Positions 29,789-40,729 are shown, counted from the stretch's first letter. The stretch is 64,000 bases of DNA from Pseudomonas sp. WJP1 (GCF_028471945.1 NZ_CP110128.1:856501-920500), one strand, 5' to 3'. The notes: generated by a model not told the origin, from the letters alone. Made by a program: numbers and translations.

Positions 29789-30229
29789 ATGGAGCACTGG
29801 AAACGCACGATCGAAAGGGCAAATCGCTATTTCATGTTGGGTGAGCTGGTTGATGCCCGCGAGGCTTACTTGCAGGCATTGGCCCTGGCCCAGGTGCTTT
29901 TCGAGCGCTGGGGAAATGCCGATGAAGCGGTGGCGGCCTGCGTGATTTCCCATCACAACCTGGCGGACCTGCATCTGCGCCTGAATCAGCCGGAGGAGAG
30001 CGCCGAGTACCTGTGCGCCATCCACCAGCGTCTATTGCAAGCCATGCAGGACCCGCGACTGACGCCAGCCCTGCGCGAAGCCGCACTGCGCCAGAGCAAC
30101 AAGACCTACGTCGAGCTGCTGAATTTCATCAGCGAACACGGTGAATACCCACGCACCCATCGTTTGCTGCACATCGATGCTGCTTCACCCTCGCAACGCC
30201 CTTCGCCTCACCCTCATGGAGTCCACTGA
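29789..30229 (+). CDS. Conserved hypothetical protein (OrfX of the fag operon)
   Basis: A 146-residue protein of unknown function. It is mainly helical, with TPR-like character in [42 protein letters not shown] and further His-rich helices, and no signal peptide. It starts 27 bases after fumC and ends 2 bases before sodA, so it is co-transcribed and probably co-translated with them. The same gene stands between fumC and sodA in P. aeruginosa. I infer a helper role in iron-limited or oxidative-stress metabolism but see no catalytic motif. Confidence 0.8.
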   Translation: MEHWKRTIERANRYFMLGELVDAREAYLQALALAQVLFERWGNADEAVAACVISHHNLADLHLRLNQPEESAEYLCAIHQRLLQAMQDPRLTPALREAALRQSNKTYVELLNFISEHGEYPRTHRLLHIDAASPSQRPSPHPHGVH

Positions 30230-30231
30230 AC

Positions 30232-30843
30232 ATGGCTTTTGCCCTGCCTACCTTGCCGTATGCCTACGACGCCCTGGAACCGCACATCGATGCGCAGACC
30301 ATGGAGATTCACTACACCAAGCACCATCAGACCTATATCAACAACCTGAACGCTGCTGTCGAGGGCACCGAGTTCGCCGAGTGGCCAGTGGAAAGGCTGG
30401 TGGCCGCCGTACAGCAACTGCCTGAGAAGCTCCGTGCGGCAGTGATCAATCAGGGTGGCGGCCACGCCAACCATTCACTGTTCTGGGAGGTCATGGCGCC
30501 CCACGGCGGCGGCAAGCCCGAAGGCACGCTGGCCCGGGCCATCGACGAGCAACTGGGTGGCTTCGACAGTTTCAAGGAGGCTTTCACCAAGGCTGCGCTG
30601 AGCCGTTTCGGCAGTGGCTGGGCCTGGCTGAGCGTTACACCGCAGAAGACCCTGGTGGTGGAAAGCAGTGCTAACCAGGACAGTCCGTTGATGAATGGCA
30701 ATATGCCGATCCTCGGCCTGGATGTGTGGGAGCACGCTTACTACCTGCGCTATCAGAACCGCCGTCCGGAATACATCGGCGCGTTCTACAACGTGATCAA
30801 TTGGCCAGAAGTTGCTGCGCGCTATCAAGCTGCACTGGCCTGA
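30232..30843 (+). CDS. sodA: Manganese superoxide dismutase
   Basis: A 203-residue Fe/Mn-type SOD. The metal ligands are visible as the His in [15 protein letters not shown], the His in [13 protein letters not shown], and Asp and His in [16 protein letters not shown]. Its place in a Fur-controlled operon argues for the Mn form, used when iron is low, as in P. aeruginosa. The protein is cytoplasmic, with no signal peptide. The start ATG is 2 bases from the orfX stop. Confidence 0.95.
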   Translation: MAFALPTLPYAYDALEPHIDAQTMEIHYTKHHQTYINNLNAAVEGTEFAEWPVERLVAAVQQLPEKLRAAVINQGGGHANHSLFWEVMAPHGGGKPEGTLARAIDEQLGGFDSFKEAFTKAALSRFGSGWAWLSVTPQKTLVVESSANQDSPLMNGNMPILGLDVWEHAYYLRYQNRRPEYIGAFYNVINWPEVAARYQAALA

Positions 30844-30873
30844 GTGTTCAATAAAAACAACCCAAGGCTGATT

Positions 30874-31767
30874 ATGGGCACTGAAACACTGGCGATCGGA
30901 AGTGGACGAATGTTTCGTTACGCATTTGGATCGCTGCTACTGCTGGCGGGCACGAGCTTGCTGGTTGCACACGGGCTGGCGTGGCTGGATCTGGAGCCGC
31001 GGCTATCGCGGGCGTTGCAGGGCGGTGCGATCTGCGCCCTGGGTACCGCGCTCGGGGCCGTACCGGTGCTGGTGATCCGGCGTATGCCCCTGGCACTCAG
31101 CGATACCCTGCTGGGCTTTGGTGCTGGCGTGATGCTCGCGGCGACAGCGTTTTCGTTGATCGTGCCGGGCATTGCCGCGGCAGAAAACCTCGGCATGACG
31201 CCGTGGGCAGCCAGCAGCCTGATCTGTTTCGGCATCATGCTCGGCGCGCTCGCTTTGTTCCTGGTGGATCGCAAGGTCTCGGGAGCTTCACCAGAAATGC
31301 TCATCGGCTCCGTGGAGCATCCGGTGATCCCGCCACGGATCTGGCTGTTCGTGTTTGCAATCATTGCCCATAACATCCCTGAAGGCATGGCGGTCGGCGT
31401 GTCGGCCGGTGGTGGTATGCCTGATGCCGACAGCCTGGCAATGGGCATTGCCTTGCAGGATGTGCCGGAAGGGTTGGTGATCGCGTTGGTCCTGGCCGGG
31501 GCAGGGATGTCGCGTTTCAAGGCTTTTTTGATTGGTGCAGCGTCAGGGTTGGTTGAGCCGGTGTTCGCGCTGTTGTGCGCGTGGCTGGTGAGCCTGGCTG
31601 AACTGTTGTTGCCTTTGGGTTTGGCGCTGGCGGCGGGGGCGATGCTGTTGGTGGTCACCCACGAAGTCATTCCCGAGTCGCGACGGCATGGTCACGACAA
31701 GCTGGCCAGCCTTGGGTTGCTGATCGGGTTTTGTTTGATGATGGTGATGGATACGGCGTTGGGCTGA
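30874..31767 (+). CDS. ZIP-family divalent metal transporter
   Basis: About 297 residues with eight predicted membrane helices. The ZIP signature in helix 4, AIIAHNIPEGMAVG, and helix 5, GIALQDVPEGLVIAL, supply the metal-binding His, Asn and Glu residues. A His-containing end, THEVIPESRRHGHDKLA, is also seen. It imports Zn2+, Fe2+ or Mn2+. Its position right after sodA suggests a link to Mn or Fe supply, but this is inference. ATG at 30874 is chosen; GTG at 30844 would add ten residues. Confidence 0.88.
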   Translation: MGTETLAIGSGRMFRYAFGSLLLLAGTSLLVAHGLAWLDLEPRLSRALQGGAICALGTALGAVPVLVIRRMPLALSDTLLGFGAGVMLAATAFSLIVPGIAAAENLGMTPWAASSLICFGIMLGALALFLVDRKVSGASPEMLIGSVEHPVIPPRIWLFVFAIIAHNIPEGMAVGVSAGGGMPDADSLAMGIALQDVPEGLVIALVLAGAGMSRFKAFLIGAASGLVEPVFALLCAWLVSLAELLLPLGLALAAGAMLLVVTHEVIPESRRHGHDKLASLGLLIGFCLMMVMDTALG

Positions 31768-31769
31768 GA

Positions 31770-31812
31770 AAAAGATCGTCCGAATGAGGCCCGAGCCTGC
31801 GGACGATCTTTT
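31770..31812. terminator. Bidirectional terminator between the ZIP gene and ptsO
   Basis: A 13-base stem, AAAAGATCGTCCG / CGGACGATCTTTT, with A and T runs at its ends lies between two convergent stop codons. It works in either direction by form. Confidence 0.88.
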
Positions 31813-31817
31813 GACCT

Positions 31818-32093
31818 TTACTCGCCTTCGTCGAAGTAGTTGTTGATCAACGTCACCAGCGCATCCAGCGCTTCCTGTTCCTGCTCGCCTTCGGTACTCA
31901 GATGAATCCTGGTGCCCTTGCCGGCGGCCAGCATCATCATCGCCATGATGCTTTTACCATCGACGGTGGTTTCTGGCGTGCGTCCCACCCTGATCGTGCA
32001 ATCCTTGAATTGACCGGCGACCCCAACGAATTTTGCCGAAGCGCGGGCATGCAGGCCCAGCTTGTTGATGATTTCGATTTCCAGAGCAGGCAT
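31818..32093 (-). CDS. ptsO: Nitrogen-PTS phosphocarrier NPr
   Basis: A 91-residue HPr-like protein. The phosphorylated His15 lies in NKLGLHARAS, and the conserved serine region is VDGKSIMAMMML. It carries phosphate from EI-Ntr (PtsP, encoded elsewhere) to PtsN in the regulatory nitrogen PTS. It is the last gene of rpoN-hpf-ptsN-rapZ-ptsO. Its start lies 15 bases after rapZ. Confidence 0.96.
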   Translation of the reverse strand: MPALEIEIINKLGLHARASAKFVGVAGQFKDCTIRVGRTPETTVDGKSIMAMMMLAAGKGTRIHLSTEGEQEQEALDALVTLINNYFDEGE

Positions 32094-32108
32094 CGCGATG
32101 TGAATCCT

Positions 32109-32966
32109 TTAGCTGAGGTCGCGGTGGCGAACCTGGACATTCTTCAGGGATTGCTGCAGGACCTGGCCAAGACGTTCAGTCAGGTAGACGGAGCGGTGAT
32201 GGCCGCCGGTGCAGCCAATTGCAATGGTGACATAGGCACGGTTGCTGGCGGCAAAGCGTGGCAGCCATTTGAGTAAATAAGTAGAAATGTCCTGGAACAT
32301 TTCCTCGACATCGGGTTGCGCCGCCAGGTATTCGGCCACCGGTTGGTCGAGCCCTGACTGCTCGCGCAGTTCCGGCTTCCAGTAAGGATTGGGCAGGCAG
32401 CGCACGTCGAATACCAGGTCGGCGTCGACCGGCATGCCGCGCTTGAACCCGAACGATTCCACGAGGAATGCCGTACCGGGTTCCGGCTGGTTCAGCAGGC
32501 GCAGCTTGAGGGTATCGCGCAGTTGATACAAATTCAGGCTGGTGGTGTTGATCTTGAGATCGGCAAGGTCGGCAATCGGTCCAAGCAGGGTGGTCTCGTC
32601 GTTGATCGCTTCAGCCAGTGAGCGGTTGGCATTGCTCAGCGGGTGCCGCCGACGGGTTTCCGAGAAACGTTTGAGCAGGGTTTCCTCGTCGGCATCCAGA
32701 TACAGGACATCGCACTGGATGTGGCGACTGCGAACTTCGGCCAGCAACTCGGGGAACCGCGACAGGTGGCTCGGCAGGTTGCGAGCATCGATGGATACGG
32801 CAACCAGCGGTTGTGCCAGCTCGGTGTGGATCAGCGCTCGCTCGGCCAGTTCGGGCAGCAAACCGGCAGGCAGGTTGTCAATGCAGTAGTAGCCGTTGTC
32901 CTCGAGGACGTCGAGGGCAGTGCTTTTACCTGAGCCGGAACGACCGCTGACTATGATCAAGCGCAT
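32109..32966 (-). CDS. rapZ: RNase adapter protein RapZ
   Basis: A 285-residue protein with a P-loop NTPase-like N-terminal domain (GRSGSGKST, residues 8-16) and a C-terminal domain with [20 protein letters not shown], which binds GlcN6P and sRNA in E. coli. RapZ there delivers GlmZ sRNA to RNase E. The role in Pseudomonas is less clear because GlmZ is enterobacterial. It is two bases from the ptsN stop and part of the rpoN operon. Confidence 0.95.
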   Translation of the reverse strand: MRLIIVSGRSGSGKSTALDVLEDNGYYCIDNLPAGLLPELAERALIHTELAQPLVAVSIDARNLPSHLSRFPELLAEVRSRHIQCDVLYLDADEETLLKRFSETRRRHPLSNANRSLAEAINDETTLLGPIADLADLKINTTSLNLYQLRDTLKLRLLNQPEPGTAFLVESFGFKRGMPVDADLVFDVRCLPNPYWKPELREQSGLDQPVAEYLAAQPDVEEMFQDISTYLLKWLPRFAASNRAYVTIAIGCTGGHHRSVYLTERLGQVLQQSLKNVQVRHRDLS

Positions 32967-32968
32967 GA

Positions 32969-33433
32969 TTAGTGACCGTTTTGCTCGCTCAGGACAACCT
33001 GATACAAGGCTTCATTGCTCGAGGCGCTACGCAGTTTTTCGCGCACTTCCTTACGGTCGAGCATGCTGGCGATCTGGCGTAACAGCTCCAGGTGCGCATC
33101 GGTAGCGGCTTCCGGGACCAGCAGCACAAACAGCAGGTCAACCGGGGCGCCGTCGATGGCGTCGAAATCGATGGGGGCATCCAGGTGCATCAAGGCGCTG
33201 ATGGGTGCGTTGCAGCCCTTCAGTCGACAGTGGGGAATGGCGATGCCGTTGCCAAAACCGGTCGAGCCTAGTTTTTCGCGGGCAATCAAAGCCTCGAAGA
33301 CATCTTGCATCTCCAGATCCGGCACTTCGCGATGGATAAGGTTGGCAATTTGCTCGAGGGCTTTCTTTTTACTGCCGCCCGGCACGTTCACCAGGGAACG
33401 GCCGGGGGTCAGGATGCTTTCAAGTCGGATCAT
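32969..33433 (-). CDS. ptsN: Nitrogen-regulatory PTS IIA protein
   Basis: A 154-residue EIIA-Ntr domain. The phosphorylatable His68 lies in [14 protein letters not shown]. In pseudomonads its phosphorylation state controls K+ transport, carbon and nitrogen balance and sigma-54 promoters. It begins 12 bases after hpf and is followed by rapZ two bases later. Confidence 0.96.
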   Translation of the reverse strand: MIRLESILTPGRSLVNVPGGSKKKALEQIANLIHREVPDLEMQDVFEALIAREKLGSTGFGNGIAIPHCRLKGCNAPISALMHLDAPIDFDAIDGAPVDLLFVLLVPEAATDAHLELLRQIASMLDRKEVREKLRSASSNEALYQVVLSEQNGH

Positions 33434-33445
33434 GGGTTGGGAGTG

Positions 33446-33754
33446 TTAACGACCCGTAGCGCCCTGGAGGAGGCTCTGGGTCTTTTCCTTATGCTTTTTG
33501 AGTTGTTTATCCAGCTTGTCGGTCAATGCGTCGATCGCCGCGTACATGTCGGTATGTTCCGCGTTGGCGACCACTTCATTGCCGGGAATATGCAGCGTGG
33601 CTTCGATTTTCTGCTTCAGCTTTTCGACCGTCATCGTGACCTGCACGTTAGTGATCTTGTCGAAATGTCGCTCCAATCGTTCGAGTTTTTCGCCGATGTA
33701 GGAGCGAAGAGGTTCGGTCACTTCCAGTTGGTGTCCACTGATGTTGACTTGCAT
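33446..33754 (-). CDS. hpf: Ribosome hibernation promoting factor, short form
   Basis: A 102-residue protein with the S30AE fold (MQVNISGHQLEVTEPLRSYIGEKLERLERHFDKI). It lacks the C-terminal dimerisation domain of long HPF, so this is the short type that works with RMF to form 100S ribosomes. A frame extension to 33781 adds nine residues without support. It is encoded directly after rpoN, as in most gammaproteobacteria. Confidence 0.95.
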   Translation of the reverse strand: MQVNISGHQLEVTEPLRSYIGEKLERLERHFDKITNVQVTMTVEKLKQKIEATLHIPGNEVVANAEHTDMYAAIDALTDKLDKQLKKHKEKTQSLLQGATGR

Positions 33755-33829
33755 ACAGCTTCTCCTTCGTTGCCAGTGCATAAAGCGGCAGATCCAGATG
33801 ATCTGCCACTGGAACGCTGTGGCGTGGCC

Positions 33830-35323
33830 CTACATCAACCGCTTGCGTTCGCTCGAAGGCGCGATCCCCAGGGATTCGCGATACTTGGCGACGGTGCGGC
33901 GGGCCACCTGAATGCCTTGTGCCTCCAGTAAACCAGCGATCTTGCTGTCACTCAACGGCTTTTTCTGATTTTCCGCAGCTACCAGTTTTTTGATGATCGC
34001 GCGAATCGCCGTGGACGAGCATTCTCCGCCTTCGGAGGTGCTGACGTGGCTGGAGAAAAAGTATTTCAGTTCATAGATGCCCCGAGGGGTATGCATGAAT
34101 TTCTGCGTGGTGACCCGTGAAATCGTCGACTCGTGCATGCCGACTGCTTCGGCGATGTCATGCAGGACCAATGGTTTCATGGCCTCGTCGCCGTACTCCA
34201 GGAAGCCGCGCTGATGCTCGACGATCTGCGTGGCCACTTTCATCAGGGTTTCGTTGCGGCTTTGCAGGCTCTTGATGAACCAGCGGGCTTCCTGCAGCTG
34301 ATTGCGCATGAAGGTGTTGTCGGCGCTGGTGTCGGCACGGCGAACGAACCCGGCATACTGGGCGTTGACCCGCAGGCGAGGCACCGACTCCTGGTTGAGC
34401 TCCACCAGCCAGCGTTCGTTGTCCTTGCGCACGATCACGTCGGGAACCACGTATTCGGCTTCGGTCGACTCGATTTGCGAGCCCGGGCGCGGGTTGAGGC
34501 TCTGGACCAGTTCGATGACCTGGCGCAGTTCATCTTCCTTGAGCTTCATGCGGCGCATCAGCTGGCTGTAGTCGCGGCTGCCGAGCAAGTCGATGTAGTC
34601 GGTGACCAGGCGCTTGGCTTCGGCCAGCCAAGGTGTCTTGGCGGGTAGCTGGCGCAATTGCAGCAGCAGGCATTCGCCCAGGTTGCGCGCACCGATACCG
34701 GCAGGTTCGAATTGCTGGATGCGGTGCAGGACGGCTTCGATTTCGTCCAGTTCGATGTCCAGTTCCGGATCGAAGGCTTCGAGGATTTCCTCCAGCGTCT
34801 CGTCCAGATAACCCTGGTTGTTGATGCAGTCGATCAGGGTCACGGCGATCAGGCGATCGGTGTCGGACATCGGTGCCAGGTTCAATTGCCACAACAGGTG
34901 GCTTTGCAGGCTCTCGCCGGCCGATGTGCGGGTGGTGAAATCCCACTCGTCGTCATCGTTGCTCGGCAGGCTGCTGGCGCTGGTCTGGTAGACGTCTTCC
35001 CAGGCGGTGTCGACAGGTAATTCGTTGGGGATGCGCTCGTTCCAGTCGCCTTCCTCGATGTTATCGACGGTCGGGGCGCTTTCCTGGTAAGAGGGTTCCT
35101 GGATGTCGGTACTGGGCTTGTGTTCGGCGTTGTCGGCCAGTGGGTCGGAATTGTCGAAGTCGTCGCCTTCTTCCTGGCGCTCGAGCATCGGATTGGACTC
35201 CAGGGCCTCCTGGATTTCCTGTTGCAGGTCCAGGGTCGACAATTGGAGCAGGCGGATGGCCTGTTGCAGCTGCGGTGTCATCGTCAGCTGCTGGCCCATT
35301 CTCAAGACTAGCGATGGTTTCAT
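33830..35323 (-). CDS. rpoN: RNA polymerase sigma-54 factor
   Basis: A 497-residue sigma-54. Region I is Gln/Leu-rich ([35 protein letters not shown]). An acidic region II follows, and the C-terminal DNA-binding part carries the RpoN box [14 protein letters not shown]. It directs transcription with enhancer-binding proteins for nitrogen, motility and other functions. It heads rpoN-hpf-ptsN-rapZ-ptsO; an AT-rich palindrome stands in the 184-base gap upstream. Confidence 0.98.
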   Translation of the reverse strand: MKPSLVLRMGQQLTMTPQLQQAIRLLQLSTLDLQQEIQEALESNPMLERQEEGDDFDNSDPLADNAEHKPSTDIQEPSYQESAPTVDNIEEGDWNERIPNELPVDTAWEDVYQTSASSLPSNDDDEWDFTTRTSAGESLQSHLLWQLNLAPMSDTDRLIAVTLIDCINNQGYLDETLEEILEAFDPELDIELDEIEAVLHRIQQFEPAGIGARNLGECLLLQLRQLPAKTPWLAEAKRLVTDYIDLLGSRDYSQLMRRMKLKEDELRQVIELVQSLNPRPGSQIESTEAEYVVPDVIVRKDNERWLVELNQESVPRLRVNAQYAGFVRRADTSADNTFMRNQLQEARWFIKSLQSRNETLMKVATQIVEHQRGFLEYGDEAMKPLVLHDIAEAVGMHESTISRVTTQKFMHTPRGIYELKYFFSSHVSTSEGGECSSTAIRAIIKKLVAAENQKKPLSDSKIAGLLEAQGIQVARRTVAKYRESLGIAPSSERKRLM

Positions 35324-35431
35324 GGCAGGGGCTTAACACCTTATTCGCCGGCGCACATGCGCCATCCACTACAGGGCGCCGGAGCGCCAAACTTAAGCAA
35401 ATTATATGCCCGAAACTGCGGCGTTTGCCTA

Positions 35432-35481
35432 GAGCGCTGTAACAATAAAAAAAGATTGATTTTTTATTGCGGCAAGCGCTC
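35432..35481. repeat. AT-rich extended palindrome between lptB and rpoN
   Basis: CAATAAAAAA (35443-35452) and TTTTTTATTG (35460-35469) are a perfect 10-base inverted repeat with a 7-base spacer. It is nested in outer arms GAGCGCT / AGCGCTC at about 35431-35437 and 35475-35481. It could terminate lptB transcripts and/or sit in the rpoN promoter region. Nothing else was recognised in 35324-35507. Confidence 0.6.
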
Positions 35482-35507
35482 GGCCGACCCGCCGGACACC
35501 GCGATGC

Positions 35508-36232
<725 letters not shown>

Positions 36233-36233
<1 letters not shown>

Positions 36234-36781
36234 TACGGGGCCTTTTGCTCGTCGGTTTTCTTTTTCGGCTGGATCACCATATCGATGCGCGGGCGCGATT
36301 CGGTCACCTTGCTGCCCGTGGCGCGACCGGCGCTGGCCAGCTTCTTCTCGGTGTCATAGACGATTTTCTCGCCTTGAGTGATGTTGTCGTCCTTGTCGAT
36401 GACCTTGGCCTTGTCGATCAGCACGACACGATTTTGCTTGGCAAGGTACTGGATGGTCACGCCCCAGCCCTGCACGGGCTTGGAGTCGCCGGCGGTCTGC
36501 AGTTGCTCGAAGTAGGCCAGGTTGCCAACCGAGGTCACCACATCGATGTCGCCATCGGCGGCGCGGGTCATTGTCACCTTGTTGCCCTTAACGATGATCG
36601 AGCCCTGGGTGATGATCACATCGCCCGTATAGGTGGCTACACCGTTCTTGTCGTCCAGCTGGGCATCATCGGCCTGAATGCGGATTGGCTGCTGCTGATC
36701 GTTCGGCAGAGCCCAGGCGCTCACGCTTCCCAGTGCTGCGCCCAGACTGAGCAAAATAGGGAGGGTTTTAACGAGCCTCAT
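36233..36781 (-). CDS. lptA: LPS transport periplasmic protein LptA
   Basis: 182 residues with a signal peptide ([24 protein letters not shown]). The mature OstA/beta-jellyroll ([38 protein letters not shown]) makes the periplasmic bridge carrying LPS to LptD. The Lys-rich C-terminal tail is variable in the family. It overlaps the end of lptC by 14 bases and the start of lptB. Confidence 0.95.
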
Positions 36782-37340
36782 ACTGTCCTCTTACGTTCGA
36801 TAGCAGGTGTATCCTGCTTTCTTTCAAATACGCCTTCATTCCCTTGCCAGTCGATACACCGCCAGCGCCGTCGATTCTAACGTCTCGCTCGGTCTGCGCA
36901 TATTGCTGCTGCGGGAACACGGTCATGCGGGTGGTGGTAATCAGCGTCCTGCGGTTTTTTTCGTCGAAACGGGTAATGCGCACCGAATCTATCAATTCGA
37001 CCTGCGTGCCGTCGGGATTGACTTCGCCTTTTTCGCTCTGGACGTGCCATGGGAACTCGGTGCCCCGGAACATGTTCAGGTCGGGGTTGGTCAACAGCGT
37101 CACTTCGGTGGCTTTCAGGTGCTCGACCTTGTCCGACGTCATCTCGTATTGCAGCCTGCCGTCCGGCAGGAACTGCACGCTGTGGGCGTTGGTGGCGTAA
37201 TAGTCGATAGCGCTCTCATCGACGTGCACTACCGGCTTGTCGAGAAAGCGTTCCGGGCTGATGTTCCAGTAGCCAACCGCAGCGAAAATCGCCGTGATGC
37301 TACCGAACAACAGGGTGTTACGAATCTTTTTACTCAGCAT
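36768..37340 (-). CDS. lptC: LPS export protein LptC
   Basis: About 190 residues: a bitopic protein with one N-terminal membrane helix (RNTLLFGSITAIFAAVGYW) and a periplasmic jellyroll that receives LPS from LptBFG and passes it to LptA. The start is uncertain. ATG at 37340 (MLSKKIRN) is used, while GTG at 37352 overlaps the kdsC stop as GTGA and would add four residues. Neither has a clear ribosome-binding site, so translational coupling is likely. Confidence 0.9.
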   Translation of the reverse strand: MLSKKIRNTLLFGSITAIFAAVGYWNISPERFLDKPVVHVDESAIDYYATNAHSVQFLPDGRLQYEMTSDKVEHLKATEVTLLTNPDLNMFRGTEFPWHVQSEKGEVNPDGTQVELIDSVRITRFDEKNRRTLITTTRMTVFPQQQYAQTERDVRIDGAGGVSTGKGMKAYLKESRIHLLSNVRGQYEAR

Positions 37341-37348
37341 GATCTGGC

Positions 37349-37873
37349 TCACAGGTACGCGGCATTGGCCTCGTCGAGGCGGCCTTGGGCGCGCAGGATC
37401 AATTCGCAGAATTCACGTGCGGCACCTTCACCCCCGCGGGCTTGGGTTATGCCGTGAGCGTGCTCGCGCACGAAGCTGGCGGCGTTGGCCACTGCCATGC
37501 CCAGGCCGACGCGGCGGATCACTGGCAGGTCCGGCAAATCGTCACCGAGGTAGGCGACCTGCTCATAGCTTAGGCCGAGTTGGGCAAGAAGCTCGTCGAG
37601 CACCACCAGTTTGTCTTCGCGACCCTGATACAGGTGGGGAATGCCGAGGTTCTTCGCGCGTCGTTCGACCACCGGGGTTTTGCGGCCGCTGATGATCGCG
37701 GTCTGCACGCCGGCCGCCATCAGCATCTTGATGCCCTGGCCGTCGAGGGTGTTGAACGTCTTGAATTCGCTACCGTCTTCGAGGAAGTACAGGCGCCCGT
37801 CTGTCAGGACGCCATCGACATCGAACACCGCCAGTTTGATTTGTTGGCCGCGTTCCAGCAGGTCCATGCTCAT
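37349..37873 (-). CDS. kdsC: 3-deoxy-D-manno-octulosonate 8-phosphate phosphatase
   Basis: A 174-residue HAD phosphatase that makes KDO for LPS. Motif I is VFDVDGVLTDG with the nucleophilic Asp, motif II is IISGRK, and motif IV is LGDDLPDLPVI. There is no cap domain, as usual for the C0-class tetrameric KdsC. It starts in the TAATG overlap with kdsD and overlaps the region of the lptC start. Confidence 0.96.
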   Translation of the reverse strand: MSMDLLERGQQIKLAVFDVDGVLTDGRLYFLEDGSEFKTFNTLDGQGIKMLMAAGVQTAIISGRKTPVVERRAKNLGIPHLYQGREDKLVVLDELLAQLGLSYEQVAYLGDDLPDLPVIRRVGLGMAVANAASFVREHAHGITQARGGEGAAREFCELILRAQGRLDEANAAYL

Positions 37874-38847
37874 TACATTACTCCCGCACGCAGCAAGTCG
37901 TGCATGTTCAGGGCACCGACCGGGCGATCTTCGCTGTCGACCACGACCAGCGCGTTGATTTTGTGATCTTCCATTATTTTCAGGGCCTCGGCGGCGAGCA
38001 TTTCGGCACGGGCGGTCTTGCCATGGGCGGTCATGACCTGGTCGATAGTGGCGCTGTGGATATCGATGCTGCGGTCCAGCGTGCGACGCAAGTCACCGTC
38101 GGTGAAGATCCCGGCCAGCTTGCCGTCGGCCTCGAGTACCACGGTCATGCCCAGGCCCTTGCGGGTCATTTCCATCAGCGCATCCTTGAGCAGGGTGCCG
38201 CGCAGTACTTGCGGCAGCTCTTGCCCGGCGTGCATGACGTTTTCCACTTTCAGCAGCAGGCGTCGGCCCAGTGCACCGCCCGGGTGGGAAAAGGCGAAAT
38301 CCTCGGCGGTAAAACCGCGAGCTTCCAGCAATGCGACGGCCAAGGCATCGCCCATGACCAGCGCGGCGGTCGTCGACGAGGTGGGCGCCAGGTTCAGCGG
38401 GCAGGCCTCATGCTCGACCTGCACATTCAGGTTGACCTCGGCCGCCTTGGCGAGTGGCGAGTCGGGCTTGCCCGTCATGCTGATCAACTGGATACCCAGG
38501 CGCTTGATGAGCGGCAGCAGGGTGACGATTTCATTGGTTGAGCCGGAGTTCGACAGCGCCAGGATGATGTCGTCGCGGGTGATCATGCCCATGTCGCCAT
38601 GGCTGGCTTCGGCAGGATGCACAAAAAAGGCCGTGGTGCCGGTACTGGCCAGGGTAGCGGCAATCTTGTTGCCGATGTGCCCCGATTTGCCCATGCCGAC
38701 CACGACGACACGCCCTTTGCTGGCCAGAATCATTTCGCAGGCGCGCACGAAATCCCCGTCGATACGGGGCAGCAAGCTTTGAACGGCTTCCAGTTCGAGG
38801 CGGATGGTGCGTTGTGCTGAATTGATCAGGTCGTTGGATTGGCTCAT
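37873..38847 (-). CDS. kdsD: D-arabinose 5-phosphate isomerase
   Basis: 324 residues: an N-terminal SIS sugar-isomerase domain (GKSGHIGNKIAATLASTGTTAFFVHPAEASHGDMGMI) followed by two CBS domains (about 205-324). It converts ribulose 5-phosphate to arabinose 5-phosphate, the first step of KDO synthesis. The ATG at 38847 (MSQSNDLIN) is the family start; a longer frame to 38913 has no support. It heads the kdsDC-lptCAB operon and diverges from mlaF. The 275-base gap must hold both promoters, which I could not fix. Confidence 0.96.
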   Translation of the reverse strand: MSQSNDLINSAQRTIRLELEAVQSLLPRIDGDFVRACEMILASKGRVVVVGMGKSGHIGNKIAATLASTGTTAFFVHPAEASHGDMGMITRDDIILALSNSGSTNEIVTLLPLIKRLGIQLISMTGKPDSPLAKAAEVNLNVQVEHEACPLNLAPTSSTTAALVMGDALAVALLEARGFTAEDFAFSHPGGALGRRLLLKVENVMHAGQELPQVLRGTLLKDALMEMTRKGLGMTVVLEADGKLAGIFTDGDLRRTLDRSIDIHSATIDQVMTAHGKTARAEMLAAEALKIMEDHKINALVVVDSEDRPVGALNMHDLLRAGVM

Positions 38848-39122
38848 TTCGAAAATATTTAGCCTGGTGAAAAGGCGGCGATTATAGCCGGTATGGTTGA
38901 AACCCTCACGCAAGTTCGTTGCCCATTGTCATTCCTTGTAACCGAATCCCCTCTAGATGGAGCTTTCTGGCTGTCATGCTGCTGAACATGGCCCGGCATT
39001 GGCCTTGGGCGCGTGACGCTTGCAGTGATATAGTTCGCCGCCAGTTCGGCCCGCCCGGGAAGTATGTGCTTTTGTCAGGAAGCCAGGCGTCCGAGTGTGA
39101 GGCTGCATCGCAAGGAGTTTAG

Positions 39123-39932
39123 ATGAGTGCCGATAACGCCTACGCGGTCGAGCTGAAGGGACTGACCTTCAAGCGCGGCGCGCGCAGCATTTTCAATAAC
39201 ATTGATATCCGTATTCCGCGCGGCAAGGTCACCGGCATCATGGGACCTTCCGGGTGTGGCAAGACCACGCTCTTGCGCTTGATGGGCGCCCAGTTGCGGC
39301 CTGCCAGTGGCGAGGTCTGGGTCAATGGTCAGAACCTGCCGGCGTTGTCGCGCAGTGATCTGTTCGATGCACGCAAGCACATGGGTGTGCTGTTTCAGAG
39401 TGGCGCACTGTTTACCGACCTCGATGTCTTCGAGAACGTCGCCTTTCCATTGCGCGTTCATACCGGGCTGCCCGAAGAAATGATCCGCGACATCGTCCTG
39501 CTCAAATTGCAGGCCGTTGGGTTGCGTGGCGCCATCGACCTGATGCCCGACGAACTGTCCGGCGGCATGAAGCGTCGCGTCGCGCTGGCGCGGGCGATTG
39601 CGCTCGATCCGCAGATTCTCATGTATGACGAGCCCTTTGTCGGCCAGGATCCCATCGCCATGGGCGTACTGGTGCGCCTGATCCGCTTGCTCAACGATGC
39701 GCTGGGCATTACCAGTATCGTGGTTTCCCATGATCTGGCCGAAACCGCCAGCATCGCCGACTACATCTATGTGGTGGGCGACGGGCAGGTGTTGGGCCAG
39801 GGCACGCCCGACGAGCTGATGAACTCGGACGAGCCGCGTATCCGTCAATTCATGACAGGCGAGCCCGACGGTCCGGTCGCCTATCACTTTCCAGCGACGG
39901 ATTACCGCGCAGATCTTCTGGGGAAGCGTTGA
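39123..39932 (+). CDS. mlaF: Phospholipid ABC transporter ATP-binding protein MlaF
   Basis: A 269-residue ATPase of the MlaFEDB complex, which maintains outer-membrane lipid asymmetry. Walker A is GPSGCGKTT, the signature is [15 protein letters not shown], Walker B is [13 protein letters not shown] and the H-loop is VVSHDLAE. In P. putida and others the system is also named Ttg2 and affects solvent tolerance. It is the first gene of mlaFEDCB, and its stop overlaps the mlaE start as TGATG. Confidence 0.96.
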   Translation: MSADNAYAVELKGLTFKRGARSIFNNIDIRIPRGKVTGIMGPSGCGKTTLLRLMGAQLRPASGEVWVNGQNLPALSRSDLFDARKHMGVLFQSGALFTDLDVFENVAFPLRVHTGLPEEMIRDIVLLKLQAVGLRGAIDLMPDELSGGMKRRVALARAIALDPQILMYDEPFVGQDPIAMGVLVRLIRLLNDALGITSIVVSHDLAETASIADYIYVVGDGQVLGQGTPDELMNSDEPRIRQFMTGEPDGPVAYHFPATDYRADLLGKR

Positions 39933-40729
39933 TGCGCAAGATTTCGCTTTTGGAAAGGGTGCGCCGGTTCGGCCACGCCGGCATCGACGTACTGGCGGTG
40001 TTCGGGCGCTCTTCGCTTTTTCTGTTTCACGCACTGCTGGGGCGCGGAGGCATCGGTGGCGGGTTTGGCCTGCTGGTCAAGCAACTGCATTCGGTGGGGG
40101 TGATGTCCCTGGTGATCATCGTGGTCTCCGGGATATTCATCGGCATGGTGCTGGCGCTGCAAGGCTTCAACATCCTGTCCAGCTACGGTTCGGAGCAGGC
40201 GGTGGGGCAGATGGTGGCGCTGACGCTGCTGCGTGAACTGGGACCGGTGGTGACTGCATTGCTGTTCGCCGGGCGTGCAGGTTCGGCGCTGACGGCGGAA
40301 ATAGGCAACATGAAGTCCACCGAACAGCTCTCCAGCCTGGAAATGATCGGGGTGGACCCGCTCAAGTACATCATTGCCCCGCGCTTGTGGGCCGGCTTCA
40401 TTTCCTTGCCGGTGCTGGCGATGATTTTCAGCGTGGTGGGTATCTGGGGCGGTTCCTGGGTGGCCGTCGACTGGCTGGGTGTGTATGAAGGCTCCTACTG
40501 GTCGAACATGCAGAACAGCGTGACCTTTGCCGACGATGTGCTCAACGGCATCATCAAAAGCATGGTCTTCGCCTTCGTCGTGACCTGGATCGCCGTATTC
40601 CAAGGCTATGACTGCGAGCCCACTTCAGAGGGGATCAGTCGTGCCACTACCAAGACCGTGGTGTATGCCTCTTTGGCTGTGCTCGGCCTGGACTTTATTC
40701 TGACCGCCTTGATGTTTGGAGATTTCTGA
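39932..40729 (+). CDS. mlaE: Phospholipid ABC transporter permease MlaE
   Basis: A 265-residue MlaE-type permease with about five or six helices. The conserved [48 protein letters not shown] coupling region is present. It forms the inner-membrane channel of the Mla complex. It overlaps both neighbours by a few bases (mlaF stop, mlaD start), showing translational coupling. Confidence 0.96.
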   Translation: MRKISLLERVRRFGHAGIDVLAVFGRSSLFLFHALLGRGGIGGGFGLLVKQLHSVGVMSLVIIVVSGIFIGMVLALQGFNILSSYGSEQAVGQMVALTLLRELGPVVTALLFAGRAGSALTAEIGNMKSTEQLSSLEMIGVDPLKYIIAPRLWAGFISLPVLAMIFSVVGIWGGSWVAVDWLGVYEGSYWSNMQNSVTFADDVLNGIIKSMVFAFVVTWIAVFQGYDCEPTSEGISRATTKTVVYASLAVLGLDFILTALMFGDF

